From: Kitasatospora sp. NBC_00458
GTDB taxonomy: Bacteria; Actinomycetota; Actinomycetes; Streptomycetales; Streptomycetaceae
Direction: 5' to 3'
Assembly (NCBI RefSeq): GCF_036013975.1
Contig: NZ_CP107904.1
Span: 4,985,001-5,049,000, forward strand
Length of the DNA stretch: 64,000 nucleotides
Shown here: piece by piece, positions 19,773 to 29,095 of the stretch
Layout of the letters: every line of letters starts with the position of its first letter
Position numbering within the stretch: position 1 is the stretch's first letter
Translations under genes and position numbers: made by a program
Notes under the pieces: model-generated
Told to the model about the DNA's origin: nothing
The model's input: the letters and a program-made list of their open reading frames with translations, nothing else
The model's database searches: none

Positions 19773-20129
19773 ATGGAAATGAACCTGAGCAGCGTGGACA
19801 GCATCGCGATCGGCCACCTGGCCGAGGACCCTCCTAAGAAGCCGAATATCGACACCATCATCGGCGGGATCGCCCCGGACTGGGGCCCGTTCGCGAGCCT
19901 CGGCTCCGAGGCCCGGGTGATGGTCCAGGTCGTCATGGCCGTGGCGATCCTGGCCTGCCTCGGCCTCGCCGTCTGGGGTGCGGCCAAGCAGCGGATCGGT
20001 GCGACCGCGATGCGTGACAGCTTCGGTGCCGAGCAGGGCAAGGGGCTGATCATCGCCGGTCTGACCGGCGTGTTCATCATCGGATCACTCGGAACTCTGT
20101 TCACCATTGTGTACGGAATGGCCATCTGA
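19773..20129 (+). CDS. Small two-TM protein, VirB2/pilin-like (cmd cluster)
   Basis: A 118-residue protein with two membrane segments (about 47-70 and 91-116) joined by a short basic loop, and a 45-residue polar N terminus (ending GGIAPDWGPF). This size and topology match VirB2-like pilin or TrbC-like small subunits of Gram-positive type IV systems, though sequence alone cannot prove it. It is first in a five-gene operon with VirB8-, VirB6- and VirB4-like products. ATG at 19773 or 19779 may be used; GGCGGTGAG lies upstream of both. I recall the S. coelicolor counterpart as part of the cmdABCDEF cluster of membrane proteins affecting differentiation. There is no conventional signal peptide. 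Confidence 0.75.
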   Translation: MEMNLSSVDSIAIGHLAEDPPKKPNIDTIIGGIAPDWGPFASLGSEARVMVQVVMAVAILACLGLAVWGAAKQRIGATAMRDSFGAEQGKGLIIAGLTGVFIIGSLGTLFTIVYGMAI

Positions 20130-20332
20130 CGATCGGACAGATCCGGCGGTGACGGAGCGGGGAGGCGGGGGCTGCCCGCCACCGGACCGCCCGCCTGACC
20201 GGACGACCGGCCGCCGGCCGCGACCCGTCGGAGCCCCGCCGGGAGTCCACCCCACCACCCCTCCCTCCGCGCCCGCCCACGGGCGGAGGGGCCCCCGGAG
20301 CCACCCCGGCTCCCCGCACCAGGAGGGCCGCC

Positions 20333-21160
20333 GTGCCGTTGTCCGACGACCAGCCGCACACCCGTACGCGGCTGCCGGTCGGTGAACAGCCCTCGTCCCT
20401 CGCGACAAGCCGTCAGCAACGGCCGCTGAGGACCCTGATGACGGTCCTGGCGGTGGTCACCCTCCTGGTGGTCGCGATCTCCATCGCCAACCGGGGCAAG
20501 CCCGACCCGACCACCACCACGGCCACCGCGGCCGGCTCCGCCGACCGGGCCGCCCCGAGCGCCGCCTCCGGCGCGGGCCCCGCGCCCAGCGGCGACCAGC
20601 CCGTGGCCACCACCACGAACGGCATCGCCGCCGGCCACCCGCACACCGACCAGGGCGCCCAGTCGGCCGCGGCCAACTACGCGGTGGCCATCGGCTCCAC
20701 CGACATGTTCCGCGCCGACAGCCGTCACACCATCGTCGCCACCATCGCCGACCCCGCCGCCGCCCCGGCCCTCCAGGCCCGCCTGGACCAGGGGTTCGGC
20801 GGCGACACCGTGACCCGCTACGGCCTCGACGCCCAGGGCCGCGCGCCCAAGGGCCTCACCTTCGTCAGCCGCACCGTTCCGGTCGGCACCAAGGCAGTCG
20901 GCTACAGCGACGCCGAGACCAAGGTCGAAGTCTGGTGCACCGGCCTCACCGGCCTCGCCGGCGAACGGTCCGTCCTGCCGGTCGTGGCGAACTGGTTCAC
21001 GCTCACCTTCACGCTCCGCTGGACGGGCAGCGACTGGAAGCTCACCGACTACGCCAGCCGGCAGGGCCCCGCCCCCATGCCCGGCGACCAGCAGGCCGCC
21101 ACCGCCGAGGAGATCACCGGCGCCGTCCAGCAGTTCGGGGGTTTCCGTTATGCCCGCTGA
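20333..21160 (+). CDS. VirB8/TcpC-like single-TM protein (cmd cluster)
   Basis: A 275-residue protein with a basic cytoplasmic lead, one membrane helix (about 33-52), a Thr/Ala/Ser/Pro linker (55-95) and an extracellular domain of about 170 residues. The domain pattern (a helical start QSAAANYAVAIGS, mixed strands, and TLRWTGSDWKLTDY near the end) looks like the NTF2-like fold of VirB8/TcpC, the bitopic core subunit of type IV systems. Its place between pilin-like and VirB6-like genes supports this. GTG at 20333 has AGGAGGG six bases upstream. It overlaps the next gene by 11 bases. The fold is inferred from pattern, not from alignment. Confidence 0.78.
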   Translation: MPLSDDQPHTRTRLPVGEQPSSLATSRQQRPLRTLMTVLAVVTLLVVAISIANRGKPDPTTTTATAAGSADRAAPSAASGAGPAPSGDQPVATTTNGIAAGHPHTDQGAQSAAANYAVAIGSTDMFRADSRHTIVATIADPAAAPALQARLDQGFGGDTVTRYGLDAQGRAPKGLTFVSRTVPVGTKAVGYSDAETKVEVWCTGLTGLAGERSVLPVVANWFTLTFTLRWTGSDWKLTDYASRQGPAPMPGDQQAATAEEITGAVQQFGGFRYAR

Positions 21161-22505
21161 CCACGTACCGAACCGTCGTAGCACGCGCCGAGGTGCCGTC
21201 GCCACGCCTTCCGGTCACAGCACCGCCCGTCGGGCCGGCGCGGTGGCGGGTGCCGTGGCGACCCTCCAGCTCGGGGCGCTGCTCGTGGCGCAGCGGGTGT
21301 TCGCCGAGCCGTCACCGACGGCGACGCCGTCGCCCGGTGCGACGCCGACGGCCACACCCAGTGCGAACTGCCCTGACCTCCCGATCTCGGGAAACGGCAT
21401 TCTCTGCGTCGACAAGCCCGGCGGGGGGGCCTCCATCCCCGGGAGTGGGACGGTGGGGGGTGTGACGGATCCGCTGGGGTCGTTGGCGAAGGGGTGTGCG
21501 CAGGCCGCGGCGTGGGTGGTGCGGAAGCTGTCGGGGGCGATCGACGGGACGACGGAGGTGGACTTCACCAACGCGTCGTTCCTGCAGCAGTACGCGGTGG
21601 TGTTCGCCGCGTCGACGATCATCACCCTGGTGCTGTGGCTGCTGGCCGTGACCAAGCGGGCGGTCCGCGGGGCGCCGCTGGCGACGGCGTTGTCGGAGGC
21701 GATCGGGTTCCTCTGGCTGACGGTGGTGGCCTCGGCGTTCACGCCGCTGATCCTGTACACCGTGGTGAGTGCGACGGACGGGCTGACCAAGGCGATCGCG
21801 GTGGGGACGAAGTCGGACACCGGGACGTACCTGGGGGGGTTCGCGGACACCCTGGAGAAGGGTGACATGGGCGGCGGTCCGCTGATCTTGATCATCGTCT
21901 CGCTGGTGGCCGTGCTGGCGGCGGCGGTGCTCTGGATCGAGCTGCTGATCCGGGCGGCGATGCTGTACGTGGGCGCGCTGCTGGGGACGGCGGTGTACGC
22001 GGGGCTGGTGGACAAGCAGTTGTGGAAGCACGTGCGCCGCTGGGCGGGGCTGATGGTGGCGGTGGACCTGGCGAAGCCGATCATCGTGATCATCCTCGGG
22101 CTGGCCGGTGCGGTGGCGGCCGGGGCGGGTGCGACCGACGACTTCGCCCGGGTGCTGTCGGGGTTGGCGATCCTCTTCCTGTCGATCTTCGCGAGCGCCG
22201 CCGTGTACCGGTTCGTGCCGGGCTTCGGCGACGAGATGGTGAACATGCGCCAGGCCCGGGCCAGCGCGGTGTCGGCCGGATCGGCGATGATCAACGGGAC
22301 CGCGAACCTGATGAAGCAGGGCATCACCACCCACGGCGACCGCGGTCCGCAGCCGGGCGGCGGCGGTTCGGGCGGGGGCGGCGGCTCGGTCGCGCCGGGC
22401 ATCGCCGCCCACGCGGCGCGGACGCCCGCGCCGCCGCAGCAGGCCGGGCCGCCGGCCCAGGCCGCGGGGGCGATCCGCGACAGCAATCCAGCGAAGGGAG
22501 GGTGA
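21150..22505 (+). CDS. VirB6/TrbL-like polytopic membrane protein (cmd cluster)
   Basis: A 451-residue membrane protein with an N-terminal hydrophobic signal (about 28-52, ending RVFAEPSP), a Cys-flanked short extracellular stretch (Cys74, Cys86), and six membrane helices near 147-167, 185-207, 243-265, 267-286, 300-325 and 335-355. The C-terminal 80 residues are Gly/Ala/Pro-rich and soluble. This layout is typical of VirB6/TrbL channel components of Gram-positive type IV systems. ATG at 21150 overlaps the end of the upstream gene, so translation is coupled. Residues are actinobacterial in composition and show no sign of recent transfer. Confidence 0.82.
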   Translation: MPADHVPNRRSTRRGAVATPSGHSTARRAGAVAGAVATLQLGALLVAQRVFAEPSPTATPSPGATPTATPSANCPDLPISGNGILCVDKPGGGASIPGSGTVGGVTDPLGSLAKGCAQAAAWVVRKLSGAIDGTTEVDFTNASFLQQYAVVFAASTIITLVLWLLAVTKRAVRGAPLATALSEAIGFLWLTVVASAFTPLILYTVVSATDGLTKAIAVGTKSDTGTYLGGFADTLEKGDMGGGPLILIIVSLVAVLAAAVLWIELLIRAAMLYVGALLGTAVYAGLVDKQLWKHVRRWAGLMVAVDLAKPIIVIILGLAGAVAAGAGATDDFARVLSGLAILFLSIFASAAVYRFVPGFGDEMVNMRQARASAVSAGSAMINGTANLMKQGITTHGDRGPQPGGGGSGGGGGSVAPGIAAHAARTPAPPQQAGPPAQAAGAIRDSNPAKGG

Positions 22506-22512
22506 CGGGTAA

Positions 22513-24087
22513 GTGAGCAGCGAACCGCTCGGCCAGTACGGTGCCCAGTACGCCCAGTCGTACGTGCACCAGCGCCGTACCTATCTGATCGGCAAGGCCC
22601 GCCCGAACGCGCCGATCGGCCGGAACCGCGAGTCCGGCGAGATCGTGCTGATCATCTTCGGGGCCTTCCTCGGTATGGTCTGGGGCCTGATGATGCCGAT
22701 CCTGCCGTTGCGGATCGGGGGCCTGGTGGGCCTGCCCCTGCTGGCGATCGCGGCGGTCTACGTGCCGTACCGGCGCCGGACGTTCTACAAGTGGGTGGAG
22801 ATCAACCGCACCTACCGCCGGACGGTCCGCAGCGGGCGCGGGGTGTGGAAGTCGGAGGTGATGGACGCCGGGACGCGGCTGGACGGCCGCGAGGTGGAGA
22901 TCGGCCCGCCGCCGGGGGTCGGGCGGCTGCGCTGGCTGGCCGCGCCGTTCGGGCCGGACGAGGTCGGGGTGCTGATGCACCTGGAGCGGCGCACGGTGAC
23001 CGCGGCGATCGAGATCGAGGGCCCGGGCGTCGGGCTGCGGGACTCGGAGGACCAGGAGGCGCTGGTCGACCGGTTCGGGACGCTGCTGAAGCACGTCGCC
23101 AACGGGGACGGCTTCGTGACCAGGCTGCAGATCCTCGCCCGCACGCTGCCGGCCGACCCGGACGCGCACGCCAAGGACGTGGAGCGGCGCGGGGACCCGG
23201 ATTCGCCGCGCTGGCTGAAGGACTCGTACGACCAGTTGCAGTCGATGGTGTCGACCTCCTCCGAGCAGCACCGGGCGTACCTGGTGGCGTGCATGCACTA
23301 CACCCGGGACCTGGCGGCCGAGGCGCACGCGATGGGCCGGACGGCGACCGGGCGGCGGGCGCGGGACGACGAGGGGCTGGCCGCGGTGATGGCCCGCGAG
23401 CTGACCGACATCTGCGCGCGGCTGGCGGAGGCGGACATCCGGGTGCGGCAGCCGCTGGGCCAGGCCCGGCTCTCCTCGCTGCTGCACTCGATGTACGACC
23501 CGGACCACCCGATCGACCACATCCAGGCGATGTCGAAGCGGAACGCCTGGCCGGCCGAGCTGGACGCGACGCACCCGCAGTACCTCCAGGCGAAGACCCG
23601 CGAGTCGGCGACCCGGGAGCCCTGGTGCCACGCCACGGCGTGGGTCAAGGAGTGGCCGCTGACCCCGGTCGGCGTCAACTTCCTGGCGCCGCTGCTGGTG
23701 CACACCCCGGACGTGATCCGGACGGTGGCGGTGACGATGGACCTGGAGCCCACCGACGTCGCGATCGAGCGGATGCTCACCGAGAAGACCAACGACGAGG
23801 CGGAGGCGAGCCGCGCCGCCAAGATGAACCGCACGGTCGACCCCCGCGACCTGGCCCACACCGGCCGGGTGGACCAGCGCGGTGACGACCTGGCGTCGGG
23901 CGCGGCCGGGGTCAACCTGGTCGGCTACATCACGGTCTCCTCGCGCAACCCGGACGCGCTGGCCCGGGACAAGCGGACGATCCGCGCCTCGGCCGGCAAG
24001 AGCTACCTGAAGCTGGAGTGGTGCGACCGCGAGCACCACCGCGCCTTCGTCAACACCCTGCCGTTCGCCACCGGCATCCGCCGCTGA
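22513..24087 (+). CDS. SCO6880/PrgI-like protein: VirB3 plus VirB4 N-terminal half
   Basis: A 524-residue protein with two membrane helices near 43-62 and 65-85 (a VirB3/PrgI-like module), followed by a long soluble part lacking a Walker A motif. The soluble region resembles the N-terminal domain of VirB4/TraC-type proteins and the SCO6880 family found in actinobacterial conjugative elements. The next gene supplies the ATPase half, so together the two proteins reconstitute one VirB4 with a membrane anchor. GTG at 22513 follows GGAGGGTGACGGG, seven bases after the VirB6-like stop. I recall the S. coelicolor counterpart as a Cmd protein. Confidence 0.85.
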   Translation: MSSEPLGQYGAQYAQSYVHQRRTYLIGKARPNAPIGRNRESGEIVLIIFGAFLGMVWGLMMPILPLRIGGLVGLPLLAIAAVYVPYRRRTFYKWVEINRTYRRTVRSGRGVWKSEVMDAGTRLDGREVEIGPPPGVGRLRWLAAPFGPDEVGVLMHLERRTVTAAIEIEGPGVGLRDSEDQEALVDRFGTLLKHVANGDGFVTRLQILARTLPADPDAHAKDVERRGDPDSPRWLKDSYDQLQSMVSTSSEQHRAYLVACMHYTRDLAAEAHAMGRTATGRRARDDEGLAAVMARELTDICARLAEADIRVRQPLGQARLSSLLHSMYDPDHPIDHIQAMSKRNAWPAELDATHPQYLQAKTRESATREPWCHATAWVKEWPLTPVGVNFLAPLLVHTPDVIRTVAVTMDLEPTDVAIERMLTEKTNDEAEASRAAKMNRTVDPRDLAHTGRVDQRGDDLASGAAGVNLVGYITVSSRNPDALARDKRTIRASAGKSYLKLEWCDREHHRAFVNTLPFATGIRR

Positions 24088-24105
24088 TCCACCTGGAGGC
24101 CCCGC

Positions 24106-25455
24106 ATGGCGATCGGCAACCTCACCGACGCGTTCACCAGCCTGATGTACGGCAAGGTGGAGACCACCCGGCTGCCGGTGCGCACCTCGACCGGCCAGGC
24201 GCAGGCGGTCTACCTGCCGACGGCCGCGCCGGGCCTGGGTGACTCGGGCGTGATCATCGGGCGCGAGGTGTACAGCGGCAAGGGGTACGTCTACGACCCG
24301 TTCCAGCTGTACGGGCAGCAGCTTCCGGCGCCGCACTGGCTGGTGCTCGGCGAGTCCGGGAACGGCAAGTCCGCGCTGGAGAAGACCTACGTGCTGCGCC
24401 AGCTGCGGTTCCGGGACCGGCAGGTGGTGGTGCTGGACGCGCAGGGCGAGGACGGGGTCGGCGAGTGGAACCTGATCGCCAACGCGCTCGGCATAAAGTC
24501 GATCCGGCTGGACCCGATGGCGGCCCGGGACGGCGGGGTGAAGCTCAACCCGCTGGACCCGGCGATCACCCAGACCGGGCAGTTGTCGCTGCTGCGCACC
24601 ATCGTCGAGGTGGCGATGGGGCGGGGTCTGGAGGAGCGCGCGGGGTTCGCGCTGAAGGCCGCGCACGCGCACGTGGTCGCCAGTGTGCTGGACCGGCAGC
24701 CGGTGCTGGACGACATCATCGACACCCTGCGCAACCCCGAGCTGTCCTCGGTGGAGTCGCTGGGGGTGGCGGTGGACGAGGTGCAGTCCTGGGGCCTGGA
24801 CGTGGCGCTGGTGCTGGACCGGCTGGTCGACGGTGACCTGCGGGGCATGTTCGACGGTTCGACCACCGACGGCATCGACCTGGACGCGCCGCTGATCGTC
24901 TTCGACCTCTCGCACATCGACCGGAACTCGATCGCGATGCCGATCCTGATGGCGATCGTCGGGGTCTGGCTGGAGCACACCTGGATCAGGCCGGACCGGA
25001 AGAAGCGGATCTTCCTGGTCGAGGAGGCCTGGCACATCATCAACAGCCCGTTCGTGGCCCAGCTGTTCCAGCGCCTGCTGAAGTTCGGCCGCCGGTTGGG
25101 CCTCTCCTTCGTGGCGGTGGTGCACCACCTGTCGGACGTGGTGGACGGCGCGGCGGCCAAGGAGGCCTCGGCGATCCTGAAGATGGCCTCCACCCGGACG
25201 ATCTACATGCAGAAGGCGGAGGAGGCGCGGGCCACCGGCCGGGTGCTGGGTCTGCCGCGCTGGGCGGTGGAGATCATCCCCACACTTTCGCCGGGCATCG
25301 CGGTCTGGGACGTCAACGGGAACGTCCAGGTGGTGAAGCACATCATCACCGAGGCGGAGCGCCCACTGGTCTACACCGACCGCGCGATGACCGAGGACGC
25401 CGTGGCCGAACGGGTCCGTGCGGAGCGCCACTTGGCGGCCGAGCCCGGCGTCTGA
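24106..25455 (+). CDS. VirB4/TraC-like ATPase (cmd cluster)
   Basis: A 449-residue ATPase of the VirB4/TraC/HerA group, which energises assembly or substrate movement in type IV systems. Walker A is GESGNGKS at residues 82-89, Walker B RIFLVEEAWHII near 300-311, and downstream conserved elements are FGRRLGLSFVAVVHHLSD and KMASTRTIYMQ. It lacks the VirB4 N-terminal domain, which is encoded by the preceding gene 18 bases away. It is not an FtsK/TraB-type translocase and not a VirD4 coupling protein, as no membrane segment is present. ATG at 24106 is preceded by CTGGAGGCCCCGC. It ends the operon; a stem-loop follows. Confidence 0.9.
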   Translation: MAIGNLTDAFTSLMYGKVETTRLPVRTSTGQAQAVYLPTAAPGLGDSGVIIGREVYSGKGYVYDPFQLYGQQLPAPHWLVLGESGNGKSALEKTYVLRQLRFRDRQVVVLDAQGEDGVGEWNLIANALGIKSIRLDPMAARDGGVKLNPLDPAITQTGQLSLLRTIVEVAMGRGLEERAGFALKAAHAHVVASVLDRQPVLDDIIDTLRNPELSSVESLGVAVDEVQSWGLDVALVLDRLVDGDLRGMFDGSTTDGIDLDAPLIVFDLSHIDRNSIAMPILMAIVGVWLEHTWIRPDRKKRIFLVEEAWHIINSPFVAQLFQRLLKFGRRLGLSFVAVVHHLSDVVDGAAAKEASAILKMASTRTIYMQKAEEARATGRVLGLPRWAVEIIPTLSPGIAVWDVNGNVQVVKHIITEAERPLVYTDRAMTEDAVAERVRAERHLAAEPGV

Positions 25456-25459
25456 GCCG

Positions 25460-25489
25460 GCGCCGGGGGTGCTTCCGGCGCCCCGGCGC
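25460..25489 (+). terminator. Stem-loop after the T4SS-like operon
   Basis: GCGCCGGGG (25460-25468) pairs with CCCCGGCGC (25481-25489) around a 12-base loop, five bases after the ATPase stop codon. It is GC-only without a T tract. Confidence 0.6.
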
Positions 25490-25710
25490 GCGCTCCGGAG
25501 GCGCCGGTGGCGGGTGCCCGCCGGGGGGCCTCCGGGGTCCGTCGGAGGGAAAGTCCGACGACGATTCGTCAGTAGGTAACCCTGTCGTTACGTCCAGGGT
25601 CCTGACAGCTACGCGCGTTGACTCTAGGCTGCACTCGCGCAACGACACTCAGCGCCCGCCCGGACCCGTCCACAGCAGGGCGCTCTCTCTCAGCTGCAGG
25701 GGACCCCTAC

Positions 25711-27504
25711 ATGCTCTCCGTCAGATCCCGACGCGCGGCGCTGGCCGTCGTCGCCGCCGCCGGCCTGGTCGGCACGGTGGCCGTGCCCACCGCGGCCCAG
25801 GCCGCGGACGCCAAGCGTCCCAAGACCGTCAACCTCCAGTTGCTGGCCATCAACGACCTGCACGGCAACCTGGAGCCCCCGGCCGGCTCGTCCGGCACCA
25901 TCCGCGAGGTCGACCCGGCCACCGGCCAGACGGTCAGCACCCCGGCCGGCGGCGTCGAGTACCTGGCCACCGCGCTGCGCCAGGCACGCATACCGGCCGA
26001 CGACTCGATCACCGTCGCCGCCGGTGACCTGGTCGGCGCGTCCCCGCTGACCTCGGCGCTCTTCCATGACGAGCCCACCATCGAGGCGCTGGACAAGCTC
26101 GGCCTGGACGTCACCTCGGTCGGCAACCACGAGTTCGACGAGGGCGCCGCCGAGCTGCGCCGCCTCCAGGACGGCGGCTGCCACCCGGTCGACGGGTGCT
26201 ACGAGGAGGGGCGCAAGTTCAAGGGCGCCAACTTCAACTACCTGTCGGCCAACGTCCTCGACGAGAGGACCGGCAAGCCGCTGCTGGCCCCGTACTGGGT
26301 GACCAAGTCGCAGGGCGTGAAGGTCGGCTTCATCGGCGTCACCCTGGAGGGCACGCCGAACATCGTCACCGCCGAGGGCGTCAAGGGCCTGAAGTTCGGC
26401 AACGAGGTCGCCACGATCAACAAGTACGCCGCCGAGCTGAAGGCCAAGGGCGTCAACTCGATCGTCGCGCTGATCCACGAGGGCGGCCTCCCGGCCAGCA
26501 GCACGTACAACTACGACTGCGGCGCGGCGGGCGAGGGCATCTCCGGCCCGATCGTCGACATCGCCAAGAAGATCGACCCGGCGGTCGGCGCCATCGTCAC
26601 CGGCCACACCCACAACGCGTACGCCTGCACCATCCCCGACCCGCAGGGCGTGCCGCGCTCGGTGACCAGCGCCGCCTCCTTCGGCCGGCTCTACACCGAG
26701 ATCGACCTGAAGCTCGACAAGACCACCGGCGCGATCGTCCGCCCGTCGGTCAAGGCCGAGAACCACGTCGTGCGCCGCACGGTCGAGAAGGCCCCGGACA
26801 TGACGGAGCTGATCTCGCACTACTCCAAGCTGGCCGCGCCGATCGCCAACCGCCCGCTCGGCTACATCGCCGCGGACGTCAACGGCCGGGGCAACAACGA
26901 CCCGGAGAAGCCGCTCGGTGACGTGATCGCCGACGCCCAGCTGGCCGGGCTCGCGCCCGCCGACAAGGGCGGCGCGCAGATCGCCTTCATGAACCCCGGC
27001 GGCATCCGCGCCGACCTGGTCTACAAGGCCAGCGGCGCCGAGGGCGACGGCGTGGTGACCTACGGCGAGGCGTTCACCGTCCAGCCGTTCACCAACATGA
27101 TGCAGGTCAAGACGCTGACCGGGGCCCAGCTGATCCAGCTGCTCCAGCAGCAGGTGAGCGGCTCCAACGAGGCCTCGCCGAAGATCCTGCAGTCCTCGAA
27201 GGGCCTCACCTACACCCTGGACATGCGCAACAAGGGTGCCGAGCGGCTCGTCGTCGACTCGGTCCGGCTGAACGGCGCGCCGATCGACCCGGCCGCCAAG
27301 TTCCGGGTCGCGGCCAACGAGTTCCTGGCCGGCGGTGGCGACGGCTTCCCGGCCTTCGCGGCCGGCACCGACAAGCTCGTCGGCGCCTCCGACCTGGACG
27401 TCTTCGCCGCCTACCTCGGCGCCAACAGCTCGGCCGCCGCGCCGCTGCAGGTGCCGGCGCAGGACCGGATCAAGGTCATCGGCCCGGGCAGCTCCATCGG
27501 CTGA
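25711..27504 (+). CDS. Secreted 5'-nucleotidase / 2',3'-cyclic phosphodiesterase
   Basis: A 597-residue exported phosphoesterase that releases phosphate and nucleosides from extracellular nucleotides. A Sec signal ends near AAQA-AD (residue 31). The metallophosphatase domain carries the metal-binding motifs INDLHGN (about 47-53), AGDLVGAS, VGNHEFDEG and GHTHNAY. The C-terminal 5'-nucleotidase domain has NPGGIRADL and the substrate-stacking region FLAGGGDGFPAF. ATG at 25711 was chosen for the clean signal peptide and GCAGGGGACCCCTAC upstream. It sits alone between the T4SS-like operon and a two-component system. A role in phosphate scavenging is likely, but no clear PHO box was seen. Confidence 0.92.
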   Translation: MLSVRSRRAALAVVAAAGLVGTVAVPTAAQAADAKRPKTVNLQLLAINDLHGNLEPPAGSSGTIREVDPATGQTVSTPAGGVEYLATALRQARIPADDSITVAAGDLVGASPLTSALFHDEPTIEALDKLGLDVTSVGNHEFDEGAAELRRLQDGGCHPVDGCYEEGRKFKGANFNYLSANVLDERTGKPLLAPYWVTKSQGVKVGFIGVTLEGTPNIVTAEGVKGLKFGNEVATINKYAAELKAKGVNSIVALIHEGGLPASSTYNYDCGAAGEGISGPIVDIAKKIDPAVGAIVTGHTHNAYACTIPDPQGVPRSVTSAASFGRLYTEIDLKLDKTTGAIVRPSVKAENHVVRRTVEKAPDMTELISHYSKLAAPIANRPLGYIAADVNGRGNNDPEKPLGDVIADAQLAGLAPADKGGAQIAFMNPGGIRADLVYKASGAEGDGVVTYGEAFTVQPFTNMMQVKTLTGAQLIQLLQQQVSGSNEASPKILQSSKGLTYTLDMRNKGAERLVVDSVRLNGAPIDPAAKFRVAANEFLAGGGDGFPAFAAGTDKLVGASDLDVFAAYLGANSSAAAPLQVPAQDRIKVIGPGSSIG

Positions 27505-27520
27505 CCGTGAGCCGGCAGGG

Positions 27521-27555
27521 GAGGGGCGGGGCGCTGTCGGGGCGCCCCGCCCCTC
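27521..27555. terminator. Terminator between nucleotidase and sensor kinase
   Basis: GAGGGGCGGGGCGC (27521-27534) pairs perfectly with 27542-27555 around a 7-base loop. It lies between convergent genes and can serve both. Confidence 0.8.
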
Positions 27556-27589
27556 TCCGTACGTCCGGGCACGTCCGGGGCGTCCTGGC

Positions 27590-29095
27590 TCAGCCGGCGG
27601 TCGGGGCGCCGGGCAGCCGGACGGTGGCCAGCGTGCCCGGGCCGCCGTCCGGCGCCGGGCCGAGCGCCACCTCGCCGCCGGCCTCGCGGACGCTCTGCGC
27701 CACGATCGACAGCCCCAGCCCGGAGCCCGGGAGCTGCCGCGAGGACGGCGAGCGCCAGAACCGGTCGAAGACGTACGGCAGTTCGTCCGGCGGGATGCCC
27801 GGACCGTGGTCGCGGACGGTCAGCACGCCCTGCTGGAGCCGGACCTCCACGGTCCCGCCCGGCGGGCTGTACTTCACCGCGTTGTCCAGCAGGTTGATCA
27901 CCGCCCGCTCCAGGGAGGCGGCGTCGGCGTGCACGAACCAGGGCTCGGCGGCCGTCTCGAAGACCAGCCCCGGGCCGCGCAGCCTGGCCCGGGAGACGGC
28001 CCGTTCGGCGATCTCGTGCAGGGCGACCACCGCGAGGTTCCGGACCGGCTTGGGGGAGTCGGGGCGGGACAGCTGGAGCAGGTCGCCGATCAGGGCGGTC
28101 AGCTCCTGCATCTGGGCCTTCATGTTGCCCAGCAGCTTGGTCTTGGTGGCGGGCGGCAGCGGACGGCCGGTCTCGTCACTGCGGATCAGCAGGTCGACGT
28201 TGGTGCGCAGCGAGGTGAGCGGGGTGCGCAGCTCGTGCCCGGCGTCGGCGATCAGACGGGTCTGCCGCTCGCGGGAGTTGGCGAGTGCGGTGCTCATCGA
28301 GTTGAACGAGGTGGAGAGCCGGGCGATCTCGTCCTCGCCGTGCACGGGGATGGTGCTGCCGACCTCCTCGGTGCGGGCGATGTGCTCGACGGCGTCGGAG
28401 AGCTGGTCGACGGGCTTGAGCGCGGAGCGGGCCACGAGCCGGCCGGCCAGCCCGGCCAGGATGACCCCGCCGAGCGCCACCCCGCCGAGGACGAAGGCGA
28501 GTTGGCGGAGGGAGTCCTCGATTGCCTTGGTCGGCGTCGCCACCATCACCAGTGCGGGAGGAAGGGCCGGGTTGACTCGGTCCCAGGAGACCCGGACCTT
28601 GGCAGGCTCGCCATTGGTGTAGTGCCCGTCACGGATGACGAACTGGTTCGGCTTGAGTTCCAAGATCTTCATGTCGTCCGGTTCCAGGACGATCGCCTTG
28701 GTGGCTATGGGCGGCAGGCAGAAAAGGGTGGCTGGGCCGGGGATGACGTACTGGGTGTCCCTGGCAGCCGGCCCGCCGGCTGTCGGTTGTCGACCTTCGC
28801 TCTGTACCTTCCTCAGTGCGGCTTGCGGGGTACTGGCGCAGTCGCCGAACTCGGCAGGAGGCCCGCCTCCCCTGACGGTCTCCAGGTCGCTGTTGACCAC
28901 GCCGTACATCCGCTCCTCCACGATGAACCAGCAGGCCAGGGCGGAGGCGGCGATGGCCACCGCGACGGCCGCCGCCGTCAGGAAGGTGAGGCGGCTGCGC
29001 AGTGAGCGGGCGCGGTACCAGGTGACGAAGCGGCGGCGCGGCCGGTGCGGGACGCGGGGCGGTGCTAGCGGGGGCGGCGGGATCGCGGGGGTCAC
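27590..29095 (-). CDS. Sensor histidine kinase (MprB/CseC-like)
   Basis: A 501-residue membrane sensor kinase. Two membrane helices (about 35-60 and 198-222) bracket an extracellular domain of about 140 residues with two cysteines (Cys86, Cys126) that could form a disulfide. A HAMP linker follows (about 220-275), then the H box with His287 in [14 protein letters not shown], the N box [15 protein letters not shown] and the G boxes HGPGIP and [12 protein letters not shown] at 29095 overlaps the response-regulator stop by four bases (GTGA). Together with the upstream HtrA-like protease it resembles the MprAB-PepD envelope-stress arrangement of mycobacteria; that link is inferred from gene order. 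Confidence 0.93.
   Translation of the reverse strand: MTPAIPPPPLAPPRVPHRPRRRFVTWYRARSLRSRLTFLTAAAVAVAIAASALACWFIVEERMYGVVNSDLETVRGGGPPAEFGDCASTPQAALRKVQSEGRQPTAGGPAARDTQYVIPGPATLFCLPPIATKAIVLEPDDMKILELKPNQFVIRDGHYTNGEPAKVRVSWDRVNPALPPALVMVATPTKAIEDSLRQLAFVLGGVALGGVILAGLAGRLVARSALKPVDQLSDAVEHIARTEEVGSTIPVHGEDEIARLSTSFNSMSTALANSRERQTRLIADAGHELRTPLTSLRTNVDLLIRSDETGRPLPPATKTKLLGNMKAQMQELTALIGDLLQLSRPDSPKPVRNLAVVALHEIAERAVSRARLRGPGLVFETAAEPWFVHADAASLERAVINLLDNAVKYSPPGGTVEVRLQQGVLTVRDHGPGIPPDELPYVFDRFWRSPSSRQLPGSGLGLSIVAQSVREAGGEVALGPAPDGGPGTLATVRLPGAPTAG

Noticed and set aside
18286-19782. 498-codon plus-strand ORF opposite the wall hydrolase
   Set aside because: Antisense to a gene with intact catalytic Glu, Cys and His residues; Gly/Arg/Val-rich shadow composition.
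22324-25431. 1035-codon minus-strand ORF opposite the T4SS-like genes
   Set aside because: Antisense to proteins with clear Walker motifs and TM helices; composition is that of a shadow frame.
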